Below, piece after piece: positions 1 to 8,965 of a stretch of 64,000 bases of DNA. The notes beneath the pieces are model-generated. The model was not told the DNA's origin. It saw only the letters and a list, made by a program, of their open reading frames with translations, and searched no databases. The DNA lies in NCBI GenBank assembly GCA_900470195.1, contig UEIJ01000012.1, forward strand, positions 62,001 through 126,000. The letters run 5' to 3'. Both the position numbers and the translations under genes were made by a program. Positions within the stretch are counted from its first letter, which is position 1; each line of letters begins with the position of its first letter. This stretch comes from Hyphomicrobiales bacterium (GTDB taxonomy: Bacteria; Pseudomonadota; Alphaproteobacteria; Rhizobiales; Rhizobiaceae).

Positions 1-969
1 GCGAGCCGCAAGTCGGTCCGGACCCTCTTTCTTAAGGAGTGCGCGGAAACTCGGATGCATTCCGCCATCCACATAGGATGACACCGTCGAGCCGCCGGCC
101 TGTTGAAGAGCAGCCTCAAGCCTTTGGGTTTCTTCGGCCATGCGGGCCATCAGTGCGGGATCAGAAGAAGCGGCGCTTGCGGGGCAAGCCTCCAGTGGGT
201 AACGGGGCTCTCCGCCCACGAACTCTTTGTTGAACATGTAGCGGCGGCCACACACCGAGACTTTTGGTTGCTCCCGGGTCAATTCGAAAACGTCGTATCC
301 CTCCTTCAGCGTCCGCCAGAACGACAGGTTTTCGTTGTCTCTGTGCAGCGTCATATTTTCCGTCGTCATTCGGAAAGGATAGGCCTGGACCTGGAAACGC
401 TCCTGTCCCGATGAAAGTGCCTTGGCGACGATCGCATATATTTCACCGACGCCCTGGTCTGTCAGCGCAAAGCAACCGGAAGAGGAGCAAGCACCGTGGA
501 CCATCAGCGCCTCGCCGGTATAGCCGAGTGCCGACTCAAGCCTGTTTGGATAACCCAGGTTGAAAGATACATAGTACTGCGATTTAGGATTCAGCATCCC
601 TTTCGAAATGTGGTAGAACCCCTCGGGCGCCTGGCGATCACCTTCCTTGACCTTGGGGCCTAGCTTCCCGGACCACCTGCACATCGGATATGTCTTGAGC
701 AGCGCGTAGCGCCCACTTCGGTCGATCTTCCAGACCTCGAGCTCGCTTTCCTGCTTGAAGATCCTGATGAGGACAGGACTCTCCGCTGCCATACCCTTCT
801 TTGACATCTCTGCCAGCATCTTGCTCGACAGTTCGGGTGCCCTGCTGGACAGGTCGTCCAGCCCCATGTCTGAAACACATCCGGATAGGGAGACAGCTAT
901 AAACGCTCCAATGCAGGCATTCTGCGCGATCAGAAGTGCTCGCTCAGTCAAATTCTGAAACCAATTCAT
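1..969 (-). CDS. YafK-like L,D-transpeptidase lipoprotein (partial, runs off left edge)
   Basis: The reading frame is open from ATG at 969 to base 1 (323 codons, no stop), so the C-terminus lies outside the window. The N-terminus has a hydrophobic segment ending in LSGC, with Cys31 as the likely lipidated residue. The catalytic signature HGxxxxxGC lies at residues 158-166 (His158, Cys166), followed by FALTD, as in YkuD-fold murein L,D-transpeptidases of the YafK branch. Family knowledge: these cut or form peptidoglycan or lipoprotein cross-links in the periplasm. Lipidation, YkuD fold and Cys nucleophile are read from sequence; substrate is unknown. It is unusual only in being long for this branch. 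Confidence 0.82.
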   Translation of the reverse strand, partial: MNWFQNLTERALLIAQNACIGAFIAVSLSGCVSDMGLDDLSSRAPELSSKMLAEMSKKGMAAESPVLIRIFKQESELEVWKIDRSGRYALLKTYPMCRWSGKLGPKVKEGDRQAPEGFYHISKGMLNPKSQYYVSFNLGYPNRLESALGYTGEALMVHGACSSSGCFALTDQGVGEIYAIVAKALSSGQERFQVQAYPFRMTTENMTLHRDNENLSFWRTLKEGYDVFELTREQPKVSVCGRRYMFNKEFVGGEPRYPLEACPASAASSDPALMARMAEETQRLEAALQQAGGSTVSSYVDGGMHPSFRALLKKEGPDRLAAR

Positions 970-1182
970 TTCGTCACTCTTCGCGCTTTCAATGAAACCC
1001 TGCCAAAATCACCCGGAAGATGCCGAGCGCACCACGGCAGCCGGCAGTCCAAGAAGGGGGGACGACCGCACGACGCCGCATCGAACAAATCCTTAGCCGC
1101 CGGTATAAATATAGGACCTCAAGTAACTAGAGCTACAAGGGGTCGCCCTCGGAAAAGCTGAACGCTTCTCCCACCCAATCAT

Positions 1183-1716
1183 CTACCCATCTTTGGGCAC
1201 CGGACCAGGCACGACATCGAGCAGAGATTTATCAACCAGGGGAGTTACCTTCATCGGGCTTGCCCCGGAGGTGCGCATCCGGTCCATGTCTGCTGCAGTG
1301 AGGTAATCGAGCTTGGTGATCAGAGTTTTATAGTAGGCTTGCAGACCAGTCCGCTTGTTCATCCGCTCCACCAGATCTAACCTCAGGGTGTCAGCTGCGA
1401 ATTCGGGATCGGTAAGAACCGGTGTGGACACCAGTGTCGCGATCAATTCGTCCGTCAGTTCTGCCTCCGGACTGGGACTAGCGCGGAGTGCCTCGTCATT
1501 TGCGGTCATCGTCACTTCCGCGACGACGTAACCGTCAACCTTGTTCTCCCGAATGATCGGTACGGTCACCATCGCCGACTTAACCACCTCATGTTCGGTC
1601 AGCCTAGGAGACTGCGCCTCAACCTGTTTGGGCGCCGGTGCCCACTGGAAACCAGCGTAGACAGCAACCAAACACACTACGACACACCACACCCCGGAGA
1701 ATGCAATCTTCCACAT
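1183..1716 (-). CDS. Hypothetical single-pass membrane-anchored protein
   Basis: This 177-residue protein has one N-terminal hydrophobic helix (about residues 5-24) followed by a soluble, probably periplasmic domain rich in charged residues. A GGAG Shine-Dalgarno sequence sits just before the ATG. I recognise no catalytic motif. The pattern (short cytoplasmic start, one helix, about 150-residue outer domain) resembles FliL-like or secretion-accessory proteins, but I see no specific signature and do not assign a family. It lies in the envelope/metal block, transcribed toward the L,D-transpeptidase. Confidence 0.55.
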   Translation of the reverse strand: MWKIAFSGVWCVVVCLVAVYAGFQWAPAPKQVEAQSPRLTEHEVVKSAMVTVPIIRENKVDGYVVAEVTMTANDEALRASPSPEAELTDELIATLVSTPVLTDPEFAADTLRLDLVERMNKRTGLQAYYKTLITKLDYLTAADMDRMRTSGASPMKVTPLVDKSLLDVVPGPVPKDG

Positions 1717-1910
1717 TTACTGATCTCCATGAGGACCAACCGGTGCTACGCCGGGATCCTTCGACGGATCGCTGTCTTGTCATCGCATTCAGGCGTGATT
1801 GGACAGTGCTCGATCCTTTATTCGATGAGAGCCGCTTTCAAGCCGCGTGTTGGACCCAATCCAACATCTACGGAAACTCGTCGACGATCCGTGCGCTTTA
1901 ATCGGGAAGG

Positions 1911-2231
1911 TCAGGCTCGGGGAGGAGGATCAAGGAGATCGATGCCGGCGAAGATGCGGAACCGATTTGGTGAGACTCTATAGGCAGAGCTCATTCGCTC
2001 CGAAATTGGAGCGCTTTTCTGTATGCAAGCCAGAAGCTCGTGGGAATGTTCGACCAGATGGTGGCATTTCGCATGGGTACCGCCAGACCCAGTCCCTTGA
2101 TGGACGTTCATGCATATCGTCGGCCCGGAGCTGCTGTCTCGCGCGACTGAGCCACGCGGACCCATGATGACAACTGCCAAAAGCAGTGCCACACACAAAA
2201 TCCGAATCGATTTTCTAAGCCGCAACATCAT
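1911..2231 (-). CDS. Small secreted hypothetical protein
   Basis: About 106 residues with a hydrophobic signal-like N-terminus (roughly residues 8-24) followed by a Cys- and His-containing mature part. Several start codons are stacked (GTG-ATG-ATG, 2234-2228), with an AGGTTGAG-like ribosome site upstream. No family recognised. The His/Cys-rich mature part and the position beside metal-handling genes would fit a periplasmic metal-related role, but that is inference. It could be a spurious frame. Confidence 0.4.
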   Translation of the reverse strand: MMLRLRKSIRILCVALLLAVVIMGPRGSVARDSSSGPTICMNVHQGTGSGGTHAKCHHLVEHSHELLACIQKSAPISERMSSAYRVSPNRFRIFAGIDLLDPPPRA

Positions 2232-2356
2232 CACACATTACACTCAACCTGTTTGACATTGCGTGAAGCTGGTGCGCTGACCTTGCCGCAGAACGGTTCA
2301 TGCAGACAATAAGAATTGATTTCCCCGTGTAAGACCGTCGCCTCTAAACTTGGGAT

Positions 2357-2605
2357 ATGATCGCGTCAATTACACAAATCTCAAAGAACCTTGGAATGAT
2401 CGTTGCGTTTTCGCTGGCGGGATTTGTGTCCGTTAAGATTGCTTTTGCCGTCGTTTGCTGGGGCATAGGACATGACTCCTTCGAGGCCATCGCGGGCATG
2501 GTCGCATCCATTGGTCTTGGGGGCTGGATCGGCATAGAGGCCTATCTGTCGTTCACAAGCTGGCGATCCAATAGGAAAGTGTCTGAATTCGACACAAGCC
2601 GATAA
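2357..2605 (+). CDS. Small hypothetical membrane protein
   Basis: An 82-residue frame with two hydrophobic stretches (about residues 10-35 and 42-66), which would make a two-helix inner-membrane protein. No family motif is visible. It is supported only by the coherent hydrophobic pattern and by its orientation with the next gene. A long overlapping frame on the opposite strand lowers confidence. Confidence 0.4.
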   Translation: MIASITQISKNLGMIVAFSLAGFVSVKIAFAVVCWGIGHDSFEAIAGMVASIGLGGWIGIEAYLSFTSWRSNRKVSEFDTSR

Positions 2606-2678
2606 AATTGCACTGAATATCTTTGCGTGATGGTCGTGTTCGATCCTCATAAATCGTCCAAGCACACAGGGACGACTT

Positions 2679-3284
2679 ATGACCGCTAGATTTCTGCTCG
2701 CAATTTTCGCCATAACGATCTTTTCGACCGGCGCCGCCTGGAAACCGGAAGCGGCAACGTGGGATTCCATGCCTGTCGCCGGGGCGACGTCACAACCGAT
2801 CGGCCACTTCGAATTTTGCAAACGATATCAAAAAGAATGCCAGCCTAACGCTGCAGATCGCGCACGCCTGAAGCTCACAGAGGAGATCTGGAATAGCCTC
2901 GTTGAGGTCAACCAGGTCGTCAATACAATCCCGGCCATCGAGGATATCGAGATCTATGGCGTCGAGGAATTTTGGAACTATCCTACCACCGCAGCCGACT
3001 GCGAGGACTTTGCTCTTCTGAAGCGCAAGCTTTTGATGAGACGCGGGATCGCGGTCTCCAATCTGCTGATCACAGTTGTACTCCAGCCGGACGGATCCGG
3101 GCATGCTGTTTTGACGGTGCGATCACAGATGGGCGATTTCATCCTCGACAACCTGCGTGGTGAAATCAGAAATTGGTCAGAAACTGAATATACCTACCTC
3201 AAGCGTCAGGATTCACGCAATCCGGGGAAATGGGTGAAGATCAGGGACGGTCGAGACACAACGGCAGTCAGCGGCATTCACTAA
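2679..3284 (+). CDS. Transglutaminase-like cysteine peptidase (BTLCP family)
   Basis: 201 residues with a signal peptide (about 1-22, ending near AAW) and a bacterial transglutaminase-like cysteine proteinase domain (BTLCP/DUF920). The predicted catalytic triad is visible as Cys108 in DCEDFA, His142 in GHAVLTV and Asp157 in LDN, with normal spacing. Length matches the family, which is common in rhizobia. It is exported and probably acts in the periplasm. Substrate is unknown; some relatives are processing proteases for large adhesins (LapG). No adhesin gene is nearby, so a LapG role is not implied. Confidence 0.85.
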   Translation: MTARFLLAIFAITIFSTGAAWKPEAATWDSMPVAGATSQPIGHFEFCKRYQKECQPNAADRARLKLTEEIWNSLVEVNQVVNTIPAIEDIEIYGVEEFWNYPTTAADCEDFALLKRKLLMRRGIAVSNLLITVVLQPDGSGHAVLTVRSQMGDFILDNLRGEIRNWSETEYTYLKRQDSRNPGKWVKIRDGRDTTAVSGIH

Positions 3285-3557
3285 CCCGACTAACCAGGTA
3301 GACCGGCCGACCCTGCGGCAGTCAGCCGGGGATGCCTGACGAGGCGAAACCTCGCAGTAACTGGTGACCCAGCTCGGATGATGAGCTCCGGCCGCCACTA
3401 CACGTTTCCTTGATGCAATAGCTGGCGCCCAAGTTTACGCTTGAAGCTCTAGTTCCTGGAGGTCGTATGGCAAGAACCCTGTGAGCATGAAATCTCGCTC
3501 GCGGCCAATCTTGCAAATCTTCGCGCATGTCAGAGCGTGCTCAGCCTGGAACTGAAA

Positions 3558-4067
3558 ATGTTATTCTCGAATAAAGGCCTGTTCAGGCTTACCCTTATCG
3601 TCCTCGGGGTTGTCGTAATCTGCGGTATCGATCTGTCCGTCAAATCCGTCATGGCCGAGCTTCTGGAAGCCCCAACGGGGGCCATTGAGTTGACCCCCTT
3701 TTTCAACCTGACGCTCACCTACAACACGGGTGTCAGCTTCGGACTATTTTCCGACACCATCGTGTCAGCACCCCGGATGTTCGCCACAGTTCAAGGGGGC
3801 ATCGTTGTCGGACTAGTGATCTGGGCAGTATTCGCCAACAGTGTGCTGGAAGGAATGGCCATCACGGCAATGGCTGGGGGTGCGAGCGGAAATGTCGTCG
3901 ATCGTTTGATGAACTTGAGAGTTACCGACTATCTAGATTTTCACGCGTTCGGGTGGTCATGGCCTGCCTTCAATATTGCGGATGTGTTCATCGTCTGCGG
4001 TGCCATTGTCCTTGTGGCGGCCTCGGTAGTTCAGACCAAAGACGAACATTCGTCGACGAATTCCTGA
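3558..4067 (+). CDS. lspA: Lipoprotein signal peptidase II (LspA paralogue)
   Basis: 169 residues from ATG at 3558 (a GTG at 3537 would add 7). Four hydrophobic helices and the LspA blocks are present: DLSVKS near residue 25, YNTGVSFG at 55-62, GNVVDR with catalytic Asp115, VTDYLDFH, and PAFNIADV with catalytic Asp142. Family role: inner-membrane aspartyl protease that removes lipoprotein signal peptides. An lspA copy beside a CadR/PbrR-like MerR regulator and a P1B-ATPase recalls pbr/cad lead and cadmium resistance loci, where LspA-like PbrC is part of the module. I infer a resistance-associated paralogue, not the housekeeping copy. Confidence 0.9.
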   Translation: MLFSNKGLFRLTLIVLGVVVICGIDLSVKSVMAELLEAPTGAIELTPFFNLTLTYNTGVSFGLFSDTIVSAPRMFATVQGGIVVGLVIWAVFANSVLEGMAITAMAGGASGNVVDRLMNLRVTDYLDFHAFGWSWPAFNIADVFIVCGAIVLVAASVVQTKDEHSSTNS

Positions 4068-4121
4068 CGACGTGCGGCGCGAGGACAAAGCAAAGCACCA
4101 ACTTCCAGTTTTTGGTGGCTT

Positions 4122-4631
4122 TCATTCGCGATTTGGTTCTCCATGGTGATGATTGGTTTCCGCAGAATCTGGAGCAATAATCTCAAGCGGGACAGCACGC
4201 GAGGTTCCGTCATCAAATTTCAGCGTCATTGTTGCTGCTTTGGGAGGACCCGAGTTACGCACCAGTGAAATGAAAACCGAGTCCGGTCCCATGTCCAGTT
4301 CCGCCTTTCGGGGTATCACGACATAGGTGTCCGACAGCGGCACTTGTTCGAAGCCCTTGGATTTCGCCATTGGGCTCACGAGTGTGGCAGTCGTGTACCC
4401 TGCGACCTTGACAGAGACAATCGCCATGTCATCGGGCGTACCATTGTAGACGGTGACATATGCTTTATCCGTTGCCCCGTCCGGCGTCAGAGCCAATTCG
4501 GCGTGTTCGATGGTCAAGGCATCGTAGCTGATTTGATGAAGACCATTTGTCACTTCAGCCAATACGCCACTTTGACCGGCGATAAAAAATGCGCCGGCTG
4601 CCACACGCCAACGTTTCGCTTGATTTGCCAT
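4122..4631 (-). CDS. PCuAC-fold periplasmic protein lacking the usual copper ligands
   Basis: 169 residues with a signal peptide (about 1-25). The body follows the PCuAC (DUF461) layout: AYVTVYNGT strand, a central SPMAKS block and a closing LKFDDGTSRAVPLEI strand. The canonical His-x10-Met ... His-x-Met copper site is not preserved; only scattered Met residues and a C-terminal HHH cluster remain. Compare the canonical paralogue at 8966-9478. It is divergent from the MerR gene, with a shared intergenic region. A periplasmic metal-binding role is likely; copper-chaperone activity of the usual kind is doubtful. Confidence 0.6.
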   Translation of the reverse strand: MANQAKRWRVAAGAFFIAGQSGVLAEVTNGLHQISYDALTIEHAELALTPDGATDKAYVTVYNGTPDDMAIVSVKVAGYTTATLVSPMAKSKGFEQVPLSDTYVVIPRKAELDMGPDSVFISLVRNSGPPKAATMTLKFDDGTSRAVPLEIIAPDSAETNHHHGEPNRE

Positions 4632-4668
4632 ATGTAAATCCTCACATGTGCCGAACCATTGCTTACAT

Positions 4669-4689
4669 ACCTCTCGGTTGCCCGAGGGT
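4669..4689. promoter_or_regulatory. Candidate MerR-family operator between the PCuAC-like gene and merR
   Basis: A GC-rich dyad of ACC-CTCGG-TTGC-CCGAG-GGT type lies in the 123-bp divergent intergenic region. The inner CTCGG/CCGAG arms are perfect and the outer bases partly match. Shape and position fit autoregulation by the MerR protein next door, but the -35/-10 elements are poor. It is weaker than the operator at 11875-11893. Confidence 0.4.
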
Positions 4690-4754
4690 TCAGGTTCGCG
4701 TGATGGGCTAATTTGTCGCGGCCTGCACCTGCCGCGTCTGGAGAGGGAGGAAGC

Positions 4755-5171
4755 ATGCTCACGATCGGAGATCTGTCCAGGACCACCGGCGTCAAGGTAC
4801 CAACAATTAGATATTACGAACAGATGGGACTGCTCTCACCGCCGGAACGTTCTGAGGGCAATCAGCGACGATACTCGAAGAGCGAGCAGGAACGCCTCTC
4901 ATTCATTCGGCACGCCCGCGATCTTGGACTGACGATCGAAGCTATTCGCGAGCTTATAGAGCTCAGCCAGCATCCCGAAAAGCCGTGTGCGGAGGCCGAC
5001 AAGATAGCTGCCGAACAGCTCGTCACAATCCGACAGAAGATCGAGAGGTTGAAGAAGCTGGAAGCCGAACTCGAACGGATCTCAACACACTGCCATTCGA
5101 ATCAAGTACGCGATTGCTATGTGATCAGGGCTTTGGCGAACCACGATATGTGCGCCACCGAGCACGACTGA
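4755..5171 (+). CDS. MerR-family metal-responsive regulator (CadR/PbrR type)
   Basis: 138 residues from ATG at 4755 (MLTIGDL); an upstream in-frame ATG at 4713 is less likely because MerR proteins start right at the winged helix. The HTH (residues 1-70, with IRYYEQMGLL) is followed by a long dimerisation helix. Cys78, Cys113 and Cys121 match the three-cysteine sensor set of Zn/Cd/Pb-responsive MerR proteins, with an extra Cys133. The likely targets are its own divergent promoter and the P1B-ATPase promoter at 11867-11897, which has a perfect MerR-type dyad. Metal specificity among Zn, Cd and Pb cannot be decided by eye. Confidence 0.88.
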   Translation: MLTIGDLSRTTGVKVPTIRYYEQMGLLSPPERSEGNQRRYSKSEQERLSFIRHARDLGLTIEAIRELIELSQHPEKPCAEADKIAAEQLVTIRQKIERLKKLEAELERISTHCHSNQVRDCYVIRALANHDMCATEHD

Positions 5172-5399
5172 CGCTCACGTTCGAACGCCTAACGCTGAGT
5201 ACGCGGTCATTCCAGTTGATGCCGATCTGTTTTGTCGGTGCGATGCGTGGCGCGCACAAAGTCACACACATCGTTTAGGCTTATAGAATGCATCAGTGGC
5301 ACAGGCACTAAATCTCGTAAGGGTTACATCAAGGTGCCCGCTACCTCTCGGAGTGGTTCGAAGTACTCCGGAAAAGATGGGTCTATCGTGGCTACTGCA

Positions 5400-6725
5400 T
5401 CACGAAACGAAGTCGACCAACAGCTTCAGGTTCAGCAAAGCGATCACGATGGCGATGATCCAGGCGAAAGCTGAGAGCCATAGGGGTGCTTTCATCTCTC
5501 CCATTTTAGCAGCGTCGGCGGTAAACATGACCAGTGGGAAAACCGCAAAGGAAAGTTGGAGACTAAGCACAACCTGGGTCAATATCAGAAGTTGGGCAGT
5601 GCCGCTGTCCCCGAAGGCTATCGTGACACCTGCGGCGGGTATTATGGCGATCCCCCGGGTGATCAGACGGCGAAGCCAAGGTGCAAGCTGGATCTGCAGG
5701 AATCCCTCCATCACGATCTGACCCGCAAGCGTCGCCGTCACCGTTGAATTGATGCCGCAGCACAACAGGGCGATTCCGAACAATGTCGGTGCAACGGCCA
5801 AACCTAGCAACGGGGCCAGCAGACCATGAGCCTCACCCAGCTCTGCGACCGAAGTCAGCCCCTTTTCGTGGAACGTAGCGGCAGCTAGGATGAGGATAGA
5901 GGCGTTGACAAGCAAAGCGAACATCAAGGCGACCGTAGAGTCGATCGTCGCAAATTTAAGAGCCTCGCGCTTTTCAGGCAGCGTATCACCAAAGTCCCGC
6001 GTCTGCACGATGCCAGAGTGGAGGTAGAGATTGTGCGGCATGACGGTCGCACCCAGTATGCCGAGCGCCAAATAGAGCATGTCTGGATTGGTGACGATCT
6101 CTGTCGTTGGAGCGAAGCCGAGGATCACTTGACCCCAGTCCGGATCAGCAAGAGCGATCTGAACCGCAAAGCAGACGGCGATAACGCCGAGCAAAGTTAT
6201 GACAAGCGCTTCGACCCAACGGAAGCCAAGCTTTTGCAGGTAGAGGATCAAGAATACGTCCAGAGCAGTGATGACCACTCCCAGCTCGAGCGGAATTCCG
6301 AAAATGAGGTTTAGGCCGATTGCAGTGCCGATCACCTCGGCGATGTCAGTCGCAATAATCGCAATTTCGGCGAGCAGCCACAGCACCATGGCGACCGGTT
6401 TGGGGTAGGCATCACGACAGGCCTGCGCAAGATCGCGCCCCGAAGCGATGGCAAGGCGCGCGCATAGCGACTGAAGGACGATCGCCATGATGTTTGAAAC
6501 CAGGGCCACCGTGAGCAGCGCATAGCCGAAGCGCGATCCCCCGGCCAGAGATGTCGCCCAATTGCCTGGATCCATGTACCCGACTGCGACAAGATAGCCG
6601 GGGCCGAAGAACGCCATCGCCCTTCGGAAGGTGCCAGCTCCTGACGCGACCTTTATCGACCGGTGCACATCCGAAAGGGATGCCTCGCCAACCGTTCGCT
6701 GCCATCCCCTCACCGGTCTGTCCAT
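5400..6725 (-). CDS. mntH: NRAMP-family Mn2+/H+ symporter MntH
   Basis: 441 residues, eleven or so hydrophobic helices. The NRAMP metal-site motif DPGN is in helix 1 ([11 protein letters not shown]) and the second half-site MPHNLYLHS in helix 6; both are intact. Family role: proton-coupled manganese (and some iron) import across the inner membrane. A Mur/Fur-like box lies about 30-50 bp upstream of the start, so repression under Mn or Fe sufficiency is likely. It is flanked by the metal regulator merR and an envelope gene and is probably monocistronic. Confidence 0.95.
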   Translation of the reverse strand: MDRPVRGWQRTVGEASLSDVHRSIKVASGAGTFRRAMAFFGPGYLVAVGYMDPGNWATSLAGGSRFGYALLTVALVSNIMAIVLQSLCARLAIASGRDLAQACRDAYPKPVAMVLWLLAEIAIIATDIAEVIGTAIGLNLIFGIPLELGVVITALDVFLILYLQKLGFRWVEALVITLLGVIAVCFAVQIALADPDWGQVILGFAPTTEIVTNPDMLYLALGILGATVMPHNLYLHSGIVQTRDFGDTLPEKREALKFATIDSTVALMFALLVNASILILAAATFHEKGLTSVAELGEAHGLLAPLLGLAVAPTLFGIALLCCGINSTVTATLAGQIVMEGFLQIQLAPWLRRLITRGIAIIPAAGVTIAFGDSGTAQLLILTQVVLSLQLSFAVFPLVMFTADAAKMGEMKAPLWLSAFAWIIAIVIALLNLKLLVDFVS

Positions 6726-6755
6726 CGTCTCACCGTGCTTTCAAAGCCCGCCCTT

Positions 6756-6779
6756 ATTTGCAATTGCAAATCATTCTCA
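6756..6779. promoter_or_regulatory. Mur/Fur-like operator upstream of mntH
   Basis: A perfect 16-bp palindrome (ATTTGCAATTGCAAAT, 6756-6771) overlaps a 15-bp TGCAAATCATTCTCA (6765-6779) that resembles the rhizobial manganese-responsive sequence bound by Mur. It lies 31-54 bp upstream of the mntH start on the minus strand, in a normal promoter position. Confidence 0.65.
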
Positions 6780-6938
6780 TAAAGGGGCTGTTCATGCAAG
6801 CGGGACCGTTCAGATCCTGACCAATTGGGATCTATTAGGGCTTTGTTGACCATAATCGGATTTACTGATGGCGATCCGTGGGTGGCAGCAATGTTCGCCA
6901 GACCCGTACTCAGAGAGCCGTCAAGTGTGGAGTAACCA

Positions 6939-8177
6939 GTGAGCGAGTTCCCAGCTTGCGTCAGACCCTGTCCAGCCGCATCCGTCCTATCCGGGTTCAT
7001 GCGGTGCGTGGGGACGGCTACAATCGCAGTGATGCTCGCAGTGGTAGTGCTGGTGGGTTCGTCGTCACTTGCGACAGCCGCGACCGACAGATCGCTGAAG
7101 CTGTTTTTCACGCACACTGGGGAACGTGCGACAATCACATTCAAGCGGGGCGGGAAGTTCGATGCCCGTGGCCTTGGTCAGATCAACCGTTTCCTGCGTG
7201 ACTGGCGCAAGAACGAGCCAGCGAATATCGATCCCCGTCTACTCGATCTTGTGTGGGAAGTTTACCAGCGCAGCGGATCAAACAATTATATCCATATAGT
7301 CTCTGCCTATCGCTCCCCGGGGACAAACAAGATGCTCCGAGGACGATCGAGGGATAGTGGGGTCGCAAAAAACAGCCAACACACCCTCGGCAAGGCGATG
7401 GATTTTTATATTCCGGGCGTCAAACTGGCCAAGCTGCGATCACTTGCAATGCAGATGCAAGTCGGTGGAGTGGGGTACTATCCCGCATCGGGATCTCCGT
7501 TTGTCCATCTTGATGTCGGCAATGTCCGTGCATGGCCCCGCATGACGCGCAAAGAGCTGGCTCGGATCTTTCCCAATGGAAAAACAATGCACCTTCCCTC
7601 TGATGGCCGCCCTCTCCCCGGCTACGATTTGGCAGTCGCCGATTATCGTCGGCGCGTCGGCGCAAAATCGATCGAGATCGCTTCCAGTGCTGGAGATGAC
7701 GACAGTAATTTCACTTCCACTTCGTCAAACAGGAGCAGCTTGGTCACCGCAATGCTACCGACTGGACGGAGCCGAGCGCAGGACGCGCTCGATCTTCAAA
7801 CAAGCCGGCAGACCATGGTCGGCGAGGCAACGTCCGAGTTCACCGATTTAAGCGCTTTGGCCATTCCTGTACCAGTTGCACGCCCTACTTCCGAAATGGA
7901 GATACCTGAGGTCGAGGTTGCCTCACTTGGCCCGATCACTGATCGCACACAGATTGAGAGTTTCCGCCCTTCCGCCATCCTTGATCTGCCGGAGCCGGCA
8001 GCTTTGATCGCGCTATTTCCGATCCCTGCAGCAGACAGAGATGCTGACGAGGAGGCTGATGGTCAGGAAACGCTAATGACATGGGCGCTATCGGCTCCAG
8101 GCGCCACTACGGGATTGAAAGCGCCCCTCATGTCTGCACGACTGTTTGCAATCAGGACTACCCAGATCGCCCCCTAA
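6939..8177 (+). CDS. YcbK/DUF882-family murein peptidase-like protein
   Basis: 412 residues. GTG at 6939 has a GGAG ribosome site; ATG at 6999 would put the signal peptide (about residues 21-48) right at the N-terminus. The DUF882/M15-like domain spans about 50-215 with SAYRSPGTN, SQHTLGKAMDFYI (His148, Asp155) and FVHLDVGNVRAWPR (His190), the usual zinc ligands. The C-terminal 200 residues are low-complexity and without a recognised fold. Family role: periplasmic D,D- or L,D-peptidase-like protein acting on peptidoglycan. The long tail is roughly double the usual length. Confidence 0.85.
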   Translation: MSEFPACVRPCPAASVLSGFMRCVGTATIAVMLAVVVLVGSSSLATAATDRSLKLFFTHTGERATITFKRGGKFDARGLGQINRFLRDWRKNEPANIDPRLLDLVWEVYQRSGSNNYIHIVSAYRSPGTNKMLRGRSRDSGVAKNSQHTLGKAMDFYIPGVKLAKLRSLAMQMQVGGVGYYPASGSPFVHLDVGNVRAWPRMTRKELARIFPNGKTMHLPSDGRPLPGYDLAVADYRRRVGAKSIEIASSAGDDDSNFTSTSSNRSSLVTAMLPTGRSRAQDALDLQTSRQTMVGEATSEFTDLSALAIPVPVARPTSEMEIPEVEVASLGPITDRTQIESFRPSAILDLPEPAALIALFPIPAADRDADEEADGQETLMTWALSAPGATTGLKAPLMSARLFAIRTTQIAP

Positions 8178-8251
8178 ATCAAGGGTCGGAGCCGTTGTGC
8201 CAGGCTGCAACAAACGTCTCGCACGTCGATGTTCGAATCTGCGGCTGTGCT

Positions 8252-8836
8252 TCAGCTTTTAGCAGGGGCCGGCGTTTGCACATCGTTGGAACAGCCTGTA
8301 GCGTCGGCAAAGCCTGCAGCGATTGCTGCCAGATCTTCAGGTTTGGCGTCGAAGCGTAAACCGTGAAACTCGCCGTCCGAGCCAGCCTCACCTTCAATGG
8401 AAAAGCCAGATAATTCGCCTTTCTGCTTTTCTACGTCACTAACTGGACTGGGAATGACGGTCACTTGGGCGCCGATTGCCCGACCCCGCATTCCGGAGAC
8501 CGTGGTTGGCCCTTTGCTGTCCAGAACGGAAATCTGGATTAGATGACCCGCCTCGACCTTGCGAAGCGATTCGGCAACACGCAGGGCGGTCCGAAGACGG
8601 ACCTGTTCATCCACGGGCTCTGTGACGATGAACTGCCGGATCCAGATGCCGTCGCGATCCCGCGCCTTGGCTGTGGCGACGGTCTGACACTCGGCACCGC
8701 TCTTCTCAGCCGATAAACCCAAAAGCTCTTCTGGACCATAATAGACTGCAGCCGCACCACCGGCACCGCCGACACAAAGTGCTCCGAATAAAACCGCCAA
8801 GCTGATCCTTAAGATGCGCCGTCTTCGTTCCTGCAT
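8252..8836 (-). CDS. Hypothetical membrane-anchored protein
   Basis: About 194 residues from ATG at 8836 (MQERRRR); an upstream ATG at 8959 would add an implausible 41-residue leader. An Arg-rich start is followed by one hydrophobic helix with a GxxGGAGGAAA small-residue pattern, then a soluble domain ending in a Pro/Ala tail. No known motif. It is convergent with the YcbK-like gene and upstream of, in the same direction as, nothing obvious; function unknown. Confidence 0.55.
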   Translation of the reverse strand: MQERRRRILRISLAVLFGALCVGGAGGAAAVYYGPEELLGLSAEKSGAECQTVATAKARDRDGIWIRQFIVTEPVDEQVRLRTALRVAESLRKVEAGHLIQISVLDSKGPTTVSGMRGRAIGAQVTVIPSPVSDVEKQKGELSGFSIEGEAGSDGEFHGLRFDAKPEDLAAIAAGFADATGCSNDVQTPAPAKS

Positions 8837-8965
8837 GGAGAAAACCTTCGGTGGGAGCCTATGCCCAGATCTAACCACCGAAGTCTTGAAACCGAATGAA
8901 GCAAAAAGGTTAATCGAGGTTCCCCGCAGAGGACCCGCCTGCAGCCTACACGCGTTCACTGAGGA

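Noticed and set aside
2381..2821. 146-residue minus-strand ORF overlapping the small membrane protein and the BTLCP gene.
   Set aside because: It crosses the certain start of the BTLCP gene and its composition lacks structure.
6833..6860. GGGCTTTGTTGACC resembles an IS5/IS903-type end.
   Set aside because: No partner repeat or transposase is near; a single 12-base match is not enough.
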